Shown one piece after another: positions 21,893 through 32,590 of a DNA stretch of 64,000 nucleotides. Source of the DNA: Strobilurus pachycystidiatus. Its lineage: Eukaryota; Basidiomycota; Agaricomycetes; Agaricales; Physalacriaceae. The notes under the pieces were generated by a model that was not told where the DNA came from, did not search any database, and saw only the letters and a program-made list of their open reading frames with translations. Made by a program: the position numbers and the translations under genes. Location of the stretch: positions 248,001 through 312,000 of the forward strand of contig JAHLMK010000012.1 of assembly GCA_019915135.1 (NCBI GenBank), written 5' to 3'. Within the stretch, counting starts at the first letter, position 1; the number at the start of each line of letters is the position of its first letter.

Positions 21893-23329
21893 CGATATAG
21901 ACAATTATGCGAGGCGTGTTTTGTTAGTCTACCTTTATTTCTAGACCTTGGTTTTTTGTTGTAAGTACGGAAAAGAATCGAGAGCAATACCTATGTCTTT
22001 TACTCGCTGAAGCGGTGGTAGCTCGCTCAGTTTGGTTGACTGAGGCAGTAGACGACTTTGTTGCTCCCACGGGCGTCATTTGCTGTTCCAGGCGGCAACG
22101 TGTCGTAGCCAGGGTTTCACGTACGCCTGTAAGCAATACAAAATGGCATCGTCATCTAGAAATGACAGTGAGTTATTGTATCGGCGCCGTTGCACATAGT
22201 GGTGGTAAAATTCGAAGAGAGAGTGAATGTTTGGATCACCGCGGACTTGAACATCCGTTCAACTTTGATTGGCGGTTTGATCGCCGCCTCTCTCCAGACT
22301 CCTGACCTTGGACAAACGGACCGAAGAAGAGAAACGCAACGCCAACAATCGAATGGCTTCGAGTACCCAATGATGGGTGAGTTTCCATGCTCAGTCAAGT
22401 CTTCATTCGCCACAATACACTTCAAGTTGCAATAATAACTGGAAGTACTACGATCCCTGTCTACCAGCATTTGCAGTAAAAGGGAAAGTCAAGTACTCGA
22501 AGCGGTTCACGCAAGACTCGGAGGAATGTCGGAAAAGACCGCGCAGTAATTGTTTTGTTGGATGAGACCTTTCTCGGGCATCGGGCACGCCTCTCTGTGT
22601 ACGCGGCAGTACGCGGACTCGTCACTCGAGCGTGTGGGTTGATGCTTCGTATGCCTCTTTTGCGTGGCATGTTTCCACCCAGTGATAGCATTATGACCGG
22701 TGTATCAGCATAGTATGAACTTCCCTTTCGTCCGTCATCTACTAAATATCACCAGATAGCCTTGTCCATTCGCGTTCCGAACTTGAATGGCCCATGTTTG
22801 ACTCGCCACCCCTACCTATCCGTGGTGGTTCACCGTCAACTGAAATCTAGATTTTCATACACAACACGTAAACATACCGACTTATAGCTATGCGTCATAA
22901 AACGATGAACTGGCGTGTTTTGTGATAGGCTTTTAGCCGATGTGAGCAGCTGACCACGTAATTCCATGTATGTACAGGCGGAAGGCTAGAATGTCAATCG
23001 AAAGCGCTCTGTACCTGAATGTCACATTATGAGACTTGAGGAGGCCTGGGCATCCGTGTTGGACGGAGGGACAACTTCACTCTCGTATCCACCAACGTCA
23101 AAGGCCTTCCGTACGCCAATCCAGCGCCGATCCATGTACGTTACTTGCCATGTACCACATCTTGATCTTCCCAGTCAAAGTCATCCCGCCCACACGCAAC
23201 AGCCGATTTTCCCGCCCGGTTAAAACGGCCTTTTGGCACGTCATTACGCTTATGTGTCCGCAACATTTATTTATAAGTACCTTTCTATCTCTTCCATGTT
23301 CTATCCTCTTTTTCCGCCTCTAGTCATTA
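21893..23329. other. Cupin-unit downstream copy and SNG1-like promoter region
   Basis: The first ~430 bp repeat the DNA after the first cupin gene, in diverged form. The remainder up to 23329 has no recognised gene. TATAAG at 23272 lies 53 bp before the next ATG and may be its TATA element. Confidence 0.4.
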
Positions 23330-24742
23330 ATGAGCGACACGACATCGAATCGCACCGTCCCAATCCGCTCTGATTCTGAGAAGACGCCTATGCCTGAGTC
23401 CAGGCAGCGGGAAGGGTCCCTGTTCACGAATAGCTGGGGCGACGCGGAGCTCGCAGGCTCGCGCGCCTTGTTCTTCAAGATCCTCATCGGCGGTTGCTTA
23501 TCGCTCGTCGTCGCTATGTTCTGCGTCTTCAGCATCTACTGGGGCGCGTTGTGGAAAGTGCCGGACCATCAGCTCGATGGCTGGGTGCTAAATTTCGACT
23601 CGCAGTCCAGTGGGAGTATTGGGCAGGCGGTTATGCAGGGCATGTTGCAGACGTCAGCCACGAGCACTGTCAGGTGGGTGGAAAAGACTGGCGTCGAGGA
23701 GAGCGATGTGGCGCATCAAGTGTTGGATCAGAAGACTTGGGTTGCGGTTGTTAGTGAGTATCCAGCCGTCCTTGAAATCATCCACTACGCGTTTCTAACC
23801 AATCGTCACAGTTCACTCCAACGCAACCACCAATCTCGAATCAGCCACAACTTCATACGACCCCACATCTGCCGTAACCTTCTACGGCGTCGAAGCGCGC
23901 AGCGAAAATGGGTACCGCTCCCTCATACGCCCCGTCGTAAAGGCCTCCCTCCTGGCAATCTCCCAATCCTTCGCCGCCCAACGCGCTGCGAACATGTCTT
24001 CCTCTACTCTTACTGCCCTCGCGTCCGACTCCCCTCAAGCGCTCACGACGCCCTTCTTCTACACAGAAGCCAACCTGGCGCCGTTCGACATCCCTGTAGC
24101 AACAGCCATGACATTCGTCGGTCTCATCTACCTCCTGATCCTTTCGTTCTTCATCGTGATGGTGGGCCTCTCAGCGAGAGAGGCGTCCGGGCTCGAGAAG
24201 AAATTGAAAACTTCGAGTCTTATCAAACTGAGGCTGGCTTCTGTGGCCACCGCCTACTTCTTCATGAGCCTTTTTTACTCTCTGCTCAGTCGGGCGTTCC
24301 AAGTGGACTTCTCGCGGAAGTGTGTCTCATTCTCGCTTTCTTCTTCTAGTACTGACTTTCCTCTCCCAGGTTTGGCCACTCAGGCTTCCTCGTCTTCTGG
24401 ATGCTCAACTTTGTCGGGATGCTCAGCGTCGGGCTCGCCCTCGAAGCAATGATCACTCTCCTCACTATCCGCTTCATGCCCTTCTTCATGATCCTCTGGA
24501 TCATCACCAACACCTCCGTGTGCTTCATGCCCATCGAGGTCCTCCCTCGAATATTCCGCTACGGCTACGCCATGCCCTTCTACAATGTCTCCCTTGCTGT
24601 ACGCACCATTTTGTTCTCGACGAAGAACGAGGTAGGGAAGCATTTCGGTATACTTATTGCGTGGGCGGCGCTTTCAATGATCACGATGCCGCTTTTCCAG
24701 TGGTGGAGAAGGAGGGTTTTGCATAAGGCAAATGAGGATTAG
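23330..24742 (+). CDS. SNG1/DUF3533 family membrane protein, copy 1
   Basis: Three exons (23330-23753, 23812-24319, 24370-24742) join in frame to 434 residues. The hydrophilic N-tail is followed by one membrane helix (ILIGGCLSLVVAMFCVFSIY) with the family phrase SIYWGALW. Next comes an extracytoplasmic region of about 170 residues, containing LDGWVLNFD and FYGVEARSENGYRSLIRP. About five C-terminal membrane helices follow, ending HKANED. This is the layout of the yeast nitrosoguanidine-resistance protein SNG1 (DUF3533, related to ABC-2 type permeases). Members affect drug resistance and plasma-membrane lipid asymmetry; the transported substrate is unknown. A close paralog lies on the opposite strand at 32591-34080 and shares both intron positions and an exon of exactly 508 nt. 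Introns are 58 and 50 nt with GTGAGT or GTGTGT donors. Confidence 0.9.
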
Positions 24743-26230
24743 ATTTTCAGAGGTACTTACATTGGATACATTATACACTATACTTAGCATTAGCATTACT
24801 ATACACCACTCGTTTTGGATGAATAGCGCCGAGCGGCAGCATCAATCAACACGGACAGCAGTACCCCGAAGTGCTCAGGCAGGTCTCTATCGGTCGGAGT
24901 TTGAACACTAGTCTCGTAAACCGACTTTGTAGTAGGAAGACAATCGTTGTCTCGTAAACCGACTTTGTAGTAGGAAGACAATCGTTCCTACTGTTACAAA
25001 GTCTGGAGTTTGATGGGGGGTCGTAGCACTAGGTGCCCATTTCCCACGCCCGGCATCTCGGCGGGAATTTGCACCTCTTCATGGACGTAGAACATCGACT
25101 CAAGGCTAAGCTCATACTGTCAAAATTGCCTCTGGATTACAGTAGCAGTACTTCTCATATTCATCTTTCTCAAGGCACGTAAGGCATCTTATAATCGTGC
25201 GCACGTTTGTTCATCTGTAATTGGTAGCTTGCAATTGCGGTGCAGGTAGATCATTGTTTTCTGTGGGAGACGGCCCAGTGCCTATCAGATGCGACGGCTG
25301 AGTGAGATGCAACTGCAGGAATTGGAAGGGGCCATCTCTGGTTTTGATGTTTCCAGGAGGAGTGCGACCTGAGTGCGACACCTCGCGACACTGCAGCGCC
25401 ACGCGACATCACTGCATTTGCCGCTCGGGCCACTCTCGGATCACCATAATTTTCATACTCCGCGTGATGGATTGGCACCTCCTACTAGGGCCCCCCATCA
25501 AATTCTAGACTATTTGAACACGACCTTTCTTCCTTTTCAATCATCTTACAGACCTCTCTTGTCGACTAGTGTTGAGTAGCCTATGCCCTGCGTGGTGCTT
25601 TATATGGCTGCTCTCTATTCTCGGACCGAACCTTCAGTATCGACAAGTTGGCCTGTCGCTTCCGCGCATCTAGTACTGGACACGACTCCCAACCAAAAGT
25701 CAACCACCGCATTGTGCCTCCAGTGACTGCACTATTTCCAATCAATGGTCGTCGGGATTCCAAATGCTCTACTGCACTGTCTTCTGGTGACTGGGGGCAT
25801 CGCGCCTCTGATATGGAGCCGTCATCGACCAAACCTTTGCCTCCGTCTTATCCCGAAATAAATCTTGTCCGTCACAACCGCAAGGTCTTCTGCTCTGGAT
25901 AGCTGGGATTTTTTGTGCTCGCCGGTCGAAACCTCGGTCGTTCGCCTTAGGACCGATGATGACTGAAAGCCGACAGGTTTCTCTCTTACTCGAGGTCCGC
26001 CAATCCACTGTTGTGTGTATGTTCAAATCGTTCTGGTCGCACAAACCTAAACATAGGAAGACTGAAATATATCGCATATGCCATTCTTCTGCATGTCCTC
26101 GAAGCCAGCGCAGACTCGGATTATATCATCTCCATCCACACCATGGCACATCCACGGGCTGCGAACACCTCATCAGCGAGCTTGTACGAAGAAGGAAGCT
26201 AGTACTCACCAAAAAGTTGGCCCTCGACAT
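24743..26230. other. Intergenic; contains a 38-bp tandem duplication
   Basis: No gene was recognised. A perfect tandem duplication lies at 24911-24986 and is listed separately. Around 25200-25900 there are only overlapping short frames without motifs. Confidence 0.4.
24911..24986. repeat. Perfect tandem duplication, 2 x 38 bp
   Basis: The 38-bp unit beginning gtctcgtaaaccgactttg occurs twice with no mismatch (24911-24948 and 24949-24986), about 170 bp after the SNG1-like gene. The identity implies a very recent slippage or repair event. Confidence 0.95.
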
Positions 26231-26575
26231 TTACTCTCCTCCACCATCACCACCACCTCCGCCAGCGTCTCCTCCACCCCCCACACCAGCGTCTCCTCCA
26301 CCTCCACCTCCACCTCCACCACTACCAGTATCTGCGCCAGCCACAGCACCTCCATGCGCGCCACCGCCTCCGGACGCAGGTGCAGCCTCGGCAGCGTGAT
26401 GTGCGGCAGAATGATCCTGAGCGTTTGGGGTATGCGGACGATTCTCTGTCCGAGGCTCGCGCTCGGGATAAGACGCGGCAGGCTCTTGATTCACATTCGT
26501 GGTCGCATCCTGACTGGGCGCTGTTTGTGTTTCTTTCGCCTTCGTACGCGGCCAGGGGAAACAGAGAAAAGGCAT
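26231..26575 (-). CDS. Hypothetical small protein with Gly-rich tail
   Basis: A single open frame from an ATG at 26575 gives 114 residues. The N-terminus is short and hydrophobic with a Cys (MPFLCFPWPRTKAKE), which might be lipid-modified. The middle is polar (Glu, Thr, Pro, Asn, His). The last 45 residues are nearly all Gly with a few Ala and Asp, coded by GGx-rich simple sequence. A good TATA element (TATATAA, 26621-26615) lies 40 nt upstream on the same strand. I recognise no family. Simple sequence alone could keep the frame open, so this may not be a gene, or it may be the first exon of a longer one. Confidence 0.35.
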   Translation of the reverse strand: MPFLCFPWPRTKAKETQTAPSQDATTNVNQEPAASYPEREPRTENRPHTPNAQDHSAAHHAAEAAPASGGGGAHGGAVAGADTGSGGGGGGGGGDAGVGGGGDAGGGGGDGGGE

Positions 26576-26614
26576 CGCGATGTCTGTCACCCGTCCAGGG
26601 AGGGGTTCGAGCCC

Positions 26615-26621
26615 TTATATA
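26615..26621 (-). promoter_or_regulatory. Possible TATA box of the Gly-rich ORF
   Basis: On the minus strand the sequence reads CGTATATAAGGGC, 40 nt before the ATG at 26575. It is a good match to a TATA consensus, but the gene it would serve is itself uncertain. Confidence 0.35.
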
Positions 26622-28043
26622 CGTGCTGCGGCCATGGTCAATTGCCTCTGATGTTCCTATAGAGCTGTCAACGAGAGACAATTGAGTCCCGCACCAGGAT
26701 CAAGCCGACGTCTTGAAATAGCCCGGAGGCGCCTTCTGCCATTGAGTATGTAGATTTGCTTGTCGCGCTCGAACTTGTCTGGGCCGGGCTCTTTAGCTGG
26801 GTCGGCTTTCAAACCCGAATGCGTTAGAGATTCCAATGGCGACTGGCGATACAAATGGCTACTGGCGATACACTTCCATGTTTCGCGGACCAATGACACG
26901 ATCAAGCTCATAGTACATAGTAGGTAAGTACTTACTTGATGGATTCTGCAATCTTTCTGACATGTTTGGATGATTGATCGACCTTGCCCACAGAGGCGAC
27001 CTGGAGGCGACCACCACTCACTGTTTGACGGGACGTATGCACTGGTGTCAACTTCCAGCCGACGTTCATCAATTATGATATTGACTGACAGTGATCTCAA
27101 GGGCGGCGCGACCTTCAGTACCTCCGCATGTAGCTATCGGCTCGCGGATTATCTGGCATGTTTTCGCCACACTTGCAGTACTTCTCCTCCCCTGCCAGTG
27201 TGCGTGGTTCTCGGTGCCTTGAGAAGTTATGCAAGTTATGACGCTTGGGAGACAAGCCATCTTTGAATAGTCTTGGCATTCACATCATCACTTCTCGAAT
27301 CTCTCGTTGATGAATGTGTACGGCGTTACTTACAGTTTACTAGCGTCCACACCAAATTACTTGCAGTGTCCGAGGTCGCCGTCTGGTCGCCGCCGCATGG
27401 GATTGGGTCGCTGACTTTTTGATTCTGATTGGCGGCGCACTTCAGCGCGATTGGACCAATGGTCTGGACGTATTTACTCGGGTGTCGGAGACTCGGAGCC
27501 AATCTGGACTCGGAGTCAATGGTGGTAGCATGGTTGCCGGACGAGCCGTGTTTTCTTCTAGGTTTCGGGTTCATGACTGGACAGCAGGCAGATCAACATA
27601 CAGACGTGGCCAAGACATCCTCAAATCGCAGTCTATCATGATGAAGACGATTGTTTGGATGCGAGCACGAACATCGACAAGGAGATGAAAAAACGTCGAA
27701 GTTTGTCCGGCCCGAGACACTGGACTGGTTCATGACGGGGCCAATCCGACTGGGCGTCTCTGCATGGCGCGATTTGATGATGATCGTCGGTCGCGATCTT
27801 CATCGGCGCGCCGCAGTTCTCCCTCCCTCTTTCTTCTCCCTCCCTCGCCATCCTTTCTTCTTTGCCTCTTCTCCTTGATCTGAGTGGCCAATCAAAGCAA
27901 CATCTACTTGTGGTTAATGGGCGAGTTCTGGTAAATTATCGCCATACCAACGCGCATCAAAAGCAGGTGTCAGGTCCGATCTGACCGAATGGATCAGATC
28001 CAACCGACCGGAACTCCCCACGCCAACCATTGGCCAATCAATA
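26622..28043. other. Intergenic, no recognised gene
   Basis: Several overlapping frames on both strands lack motifs. The region has no clear repeats apart from the MITE that begins at its right edge. Confidence 0.4.
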
Positions 28044-28379
28044 GTGGTACTCAATTCCAGTTTATTTCGCCAGTTTATTTTTGATAACCCTGAGCATATT
28101 CCGACTGCGTCAACAGGGTCATCCCCACGACGTACACTCCGAGATGAGCTTCCGTCGCCTGTGAGCCGGGATTTCTGCTGGCTGAATGGTCTTGATTCAA
28201 CGCACCGAGGACCAACTTGAACGAACGGAAACGGTTGGCTAAACCCAAAGTTACTGGGAGGGAAATCTGTGGTCACGGACGCGCCCTGGACGCGGCACGG
28301 CGCGGCGCTCAGGGATTCACAAGAGGTGGGCAGGGTTATCAAAAATAAACTGGCGAAATAAACTGGAATTGAGTACCAC
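28044..28379. mobile_element. MITE with perfect 49-bp terminal inverted repeats and TA target duplication
   Basis: A 336-bp element bounded by inverted repeats 28044-28092 and 28331-28379, identical over all 49 bp. The outermost bases are GTGGTACTCAATTCCAG on the left and their exact complement on the right. TA lies directly outside each end (28042-28043 and 28380-28381), as left by Tc1/mariner or Stowaway-type insertion. The 238-bp interior has no transposase-like frame, so the element is non-autonomous. It sits about 250 bp upstream of the Rds1-like gene start, where it could affect its promoter. Identity of the two ends points to recent mobility. Confidence 0.93.
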
Positions 28380-28628
28380 TAATACAAAAGCAGCAACGCC
28401 CATCAGTCCTTCTTACTTTTTCCTCCCCGCCCCGCTCCCCTTCTTCTTCGCTTTTCTCTTCCTTTCGTGAGTCCGACTCTTTTTGGTCTCATCTGCGTTG
28501 ACTGACCTTGTATTCAGTTTACTGGGCTGTGCCCCTGGTCATTCTCTACGTTCTTTAAATCTCAAGCCGGCCTGTCCATATACTTGTCATATCCAACTTT
28601 CACTTCCCCGACAACAACACCCACGATA

Positions 28629-29931
28629 ATGCGTTATTCGACGATATTTGGTCTCGCAGCGCCTCTGGCGGCATACGCTGCCCCCGCACGGATCTTAGGG
28701 AAACGCGCTGCGGCAGACATTCTTGTACTGAGTACGCCTTGCGTTTCATTGCCTCAGGCCATATACTAATCTTCTCCTCTTTCAGAATTCGCAGACGTCC
28801 TTGAACAGCTCGAGTCCAGCTTCTACTCGCAAGCTCTATCCAAATTCCAGGCATCAGACTTTACCGAGGCGGGATTCGCTGACGCCTCCGTTCCCGCTGA
28901 AATCTTCACCGTCATACAGAGCGACGAAGCCACCCACTCCGTCGCACTCCAGTCTGCGCTGAAAGCCTTTGGCGAGAGCCCCATCACATCGTGCTCCTTC
29001 GACTTTTCCTCCGCTCTGACAGATGTTGCGACGATGGCTGCGACAGCACGTGTAGTCGAGAACCTCGGTGTTGCTGCTTATCTCGGAGGAGCTACCCTCA
29101 TTACGGATCCAGTCCTGCTCGATGCGGCTGGAAGCATCTTGACAGTTGAGGCGAGGCATCAAACGATCCTGAACGTCCTCAGTGGTACCGGAAGCGCTAT
29201 TCCTCAGGCGTTTGATATTCCCTTCACCCCCAGCGACGTCCTTGCCGTCGCTGCACCCTTCTTCAGCGGCCCTTGCGATCTTGGAATTCCCGCTTCGCCC
29301 ACGTTGAGCATCACCAACACTGGATCTGTTGGACCTGGAACACTCCTTACCTTCTCTTCGGATGCGCTCAACGGCACGACTGATGTTCGTACTCAAACAC
29401 CTCTCTTTTCATTTCCTCGCTCATCTCTTATAGGGTTTGTTCTGTCAAATGTTAGTCGGCGGCGCTCCCTTCTCCATCTCCCTCGCCTTGAGCGAGTGTA
29501 TCGTTCCCGAGGGTATCGACGGCCCCGTTGCCATCTGGATCACATCTGACGACCAGCCGCTCATCAACAACGTTCGCGACCGTGCTACGACACAACAGGT
29601 CACGGGCCCCACCATGGCATTCGTTGATACCGTCAGCCAGAAATTGACCAGTCTTGCGAGGACCGTATCCAACTCTGGATCGTCGAGTGGGTCCGAGTCG
29701 TCATCGACTGTGACGGCCTCTTCGAGTGTGTCGACTGAGACGATTACACCTGATGAGGCGTCGAGTTTGTTGGCTACTGCCACTGCTTCTGGCTCAGCTG
29801 CTGAGGCGACCGATGTCAACTCGAGCTCTAGCTCTTCGACCTCCAGTTCGATTTCGGGCGTGAACGAGCAGACTGGCCCGTCGCCGGATGGCAAGGTCAA
29901 CGTGAACGGGTGGAGCACTGTCCCTGCTTAA
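28629..29931 (+). CDS. Rds1-like secreted protein with ferritin-like domain
   Basis: Three exons (28629-28731, 28786-29384, 29434-29931) join in frame to 399 residues. A signal peptide (MRYSTIFGLAAPLAAYA-A) and possible KR processing site are followed by a ferritin-like domain (PF13668 type). Its helices carry LEQLESSFYSQAL, SDEATHSVALQSALKA and LTVEARHQTILNVLSG, whose Glu and His (E..H, E.RH) are the usual carboxylate/His positions. The family includes the fission-yeast stress protein Rds1, induced by glucose or ammonium limitation. The C-terminal ~100 residues are Ser/Thr-rich and probably O-glycosylated; there is no terminal hydrophobic stretch, so GPI anchoring is unlikely. Introns are 54 and 49 nt. 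The MITE lies just upstream. Confidence 0.9.
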
Positions 29932-30398
29932 GCTTCATATTTGGGTTTACGGGAGGATGCTTGGACATTTACACTGATTCAGACGGACACTTGCATTATG
30001 TTGTTGCTCTTAGATTGATTGTTGGATACCACTTCTTATATGACCTCTCGCCGTGCGTGTGTCGATAATATACTTGTTTTACATCTTTGTATTTTGGATG
30101 TGTCTTACTGGACTCGAGATAACACATCGACTAGTAAAAAACGTTGAGAAAGATGGCGGGTGGAGATCAACGTCAACGTTCGACAAATGTATCTTCCACA
30201 CCATGTTACATGTATAGCATACAGACTGAGCCAGTACTTCATCCTCGTTCATCCCCCTTTTTGTCATTTGACGAATTAGTCCTTGCCGCGGCGGCCCGCG
30301 TCCATATGTTTGAACTCCGAGTGAACCTGCCTGCCTGCCGCCTTCGCTCAAAATGCTCTTATCTCATTACATGAGAGTCTGAACTCGTCTTGGTTACA
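29932..30398. other. Intergenic between Rds1-like and carboxypeptidase genes
   Basis: This holds the 3' region of one gene and the promoter of the next. Nothing else was recognised. Confidence 0.4.
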
Positions 30399-32362
30399 AT
30401 GCGCTACCTGAGCGCGATTCTTGGTCTTCTCTGGACAGGCGCTTTTGTCACTGCTCTCGGTACACAGGCCCCACTTCAATCGCTTGACTCTGAGGACTTC
30501 ACCACCCTCGCTCGTCACCCAGGCTTCCCCGGACATGGCGTGCGTATCAAAAAAAGCAATTTCTGCGATCCTACTGTGAAGTGCGCAGGCCCTTTCTTCG
30601 TGTATACTTCATTTGTTTCTCATGCGGTAAATGGGAAGTGTTTATACAGGCTATCTTGACGTCGACTATGGCGCGAAGCACATGTTCTTCTACTTCTTTG
30701 AAAGCAGGGGAAACCCAGCGGAAGGTGCGCTTCTACTGACTTGTTATTCTGTTCAATTCCAATCTGTGATCATTTCGGAATATAGACGACGTGATGATGT
30801 GGATCAACGGCGGTCCCGGGGCGTCTTCTGCGATGGGTCTTCTCATGGAGCTTGGTGTGTCTTGGTTCGACACCGAAAACACGGAGAGATTGAAGTATAT
30901 TGCCTCTTAGGCCCTTGCAACATTGATATGACCGGCACGTCTCCGAACGGGACGAAATGGAATCCATACGCATGGAACGAGGCTGCGAATGTCTTCTTCC
31001 TGGATCAGCCGTAAGTCGCGTCTTTATGATAATGATACCATCTTGAGAACTTGCATGGTAGCGTAGGCGTGGGTTTCTCGTACGCAGACTACGGCGAGAC
31101 CATCGAGACGACGGAGGACGCGGCAAAGAACATCCATGCATTCATTACGATATTCTTTGAGACGTTCAAGCAGTTCGAGGGACGTAAGTTGCATCTGGCT
31201 GGCGAGTCCTATGGGGTATGCATATCCCTACAAATCAACAAGTCGATAATTCTCATTCACTGAGATTCTTTGTAGGGTCGCTACCTTCCCGTCTTCGCCA
31301 GCGAGATCTACGACCAGAACCGTATCGCGGAGAAGGAGGGCAGAGCTGTCATCAATCTGGAGAGTGTGATTATTGGGAACGGGATTACAGATATCTCTAC
31401 GTGAGTCTTTACCTTGACCATGGTTCTTATCGACCTTCTAACGTGACGCGACGCATAGGTTATACGAAGGACGCTACGCGATCGAGTGCTCTACTGCTGC
31501 GCTCGAAGTTCCATTCCAGTCTATAAGCGCCTGTGTCAGGATGAAGACGGCTGTGAGCTTGTTGCTATCTTGGCGCTCGTTTCGCGATTCTCAGAGTTGG
31601 CCTCTTTGCAGCTCCCACGGTGCCAAGCGGCGATGAAGGCTTCCTGTATCGACACATTCGACGCCATCAACTGTGGCGCGGCAGTAGGGTTTTGTGACAG
31701 TGAACTGTCAACGAATATGTGGGCCAGCGGGCGGAACGTTTATGATATATCCAAGGCACGTTGTTCGCCTACCTGAAAATGTTTGGATCCTTCACTGACG
31801 AGCCCTCAGCCGTGTATCGGAACCTTATGCTACGCTGAATCCGATCCCATCGCCTCCCTCCTGAATAGCCCCTCCACTCGTGCACAACTCGGGATCTCTC
31901 CGTCCTTCCCGGGAAACTTTTCCTCTTCCTCGCCCGTCGTGTCCACCTCCTTCGCACTGCACATGGACAAGTGGCGCGTTCCAAACCACTTCTATGTCGC
32001 ATCGTTGCTGGAGAGGGGCGTGAAGGTGCTGATTTACGCGGGGACGCTTGATTGGCAATGTAACTGGGTCGCGAACCGGCTCTGGGTGGAGAAGCTGGAA
32101 TGGGAGAGAGGGGGAGAGTGGAGAGGGAGCGCAGATGGGTGGAGGGAGTGGTTTTTGAATGGGACCGGTGATGCAGCGGGCATAATAAAGCAGACGGGCC
32201 TTTTGACATTCGCGACCGTCAAGGATGCGGGACATATGATGAGTTTTACCTTTCTCTGTCTGTTTGATCTGACTGACCGTAATTGCTTACGTCCCGCATG
32301 ATAAACCAGCTGAGTCGTTGAAGCTTATCAAGTATTGGTTAGGGAAGGTGAAGAGCTTGTGA
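30399..32362 (+). CDS. Secreted serine carboxypeptidase (peptidase family S10)
   Basis: Ten exons (30399-30580, 30639-30724, 30786-30854, 30911-31010, 31062-31215, 31276-31400, 31459-31552, 31612-31755, 31810-32238, 32291-32362) join in frame to 484 residues. It opens with a signal peptide (MRYLSAILGLLWTGAFVTAL). Family motifs are in order: YLDVDYGAKHMFFYFFESR, WINGGPGASS (the usual Cys is Ala), the nucleophile in LAGESYGGRYLP (near Ser 193), Asp 399 in YAGTLDWQCNW and His 460 in AGHM. It removes C-terminal residues from peptides at acid pH outside the cell or in the vacuole. Two introns are unusual: intron 8 (31756-31809) would be GC-AG, and intron 9 (32239-32290) appears to be AT-AC, starting ATGAGT and ending TTAC. 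That splice restores the conserved HMVPHDKPAES. A conventional GT-AG alternative (32243-32309) also keeps frame but deletes VPHDKPA. The gene ends 229 bp from the convergent SNG1-like copy 2. Confidence 0.88.
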
Positions 32363-32590
32363 GAATGATTCCGGGGCCGTATACTACGTTTCTTTCCTAC
32401 GCTGTCTCAATAGGTACTTCTGTCTTCTTGAGTCGTCAAAACCTCGTTACTCTTATATGTACGATTCTGATTGTGAGCATGAGATCGCGTATTTGACAAC
32501 AGACATATGCATTGATATTGAATGTTTTCGGAAAGCTGCTCTAGCCAATCGATGTAATGTGGATCTCTGTATCAGATCCTTGATAATGCT

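Noticed and set aside
21194..21904. Long minus-strand frames opposite both cupin genes
   Set aside because: Both are mirror frames produced by strong third-position C bias in the real genes.
26231..26399. GGT/GGA-rich stretch as a microsatellite only
   Set aside because: It is simple sequence, but an ATG, an open frame and a TATA box upstream leave a small gene possible, so it is listed with low confidence.
32243..32309. Ordinary GT-AG intron as alternative to the AT-AC intron
   Set aside because: It keeps the frame but removes VPHDKPA, which the S10 family conserves right after the catalytic His; kept as the main competing hypothesis.
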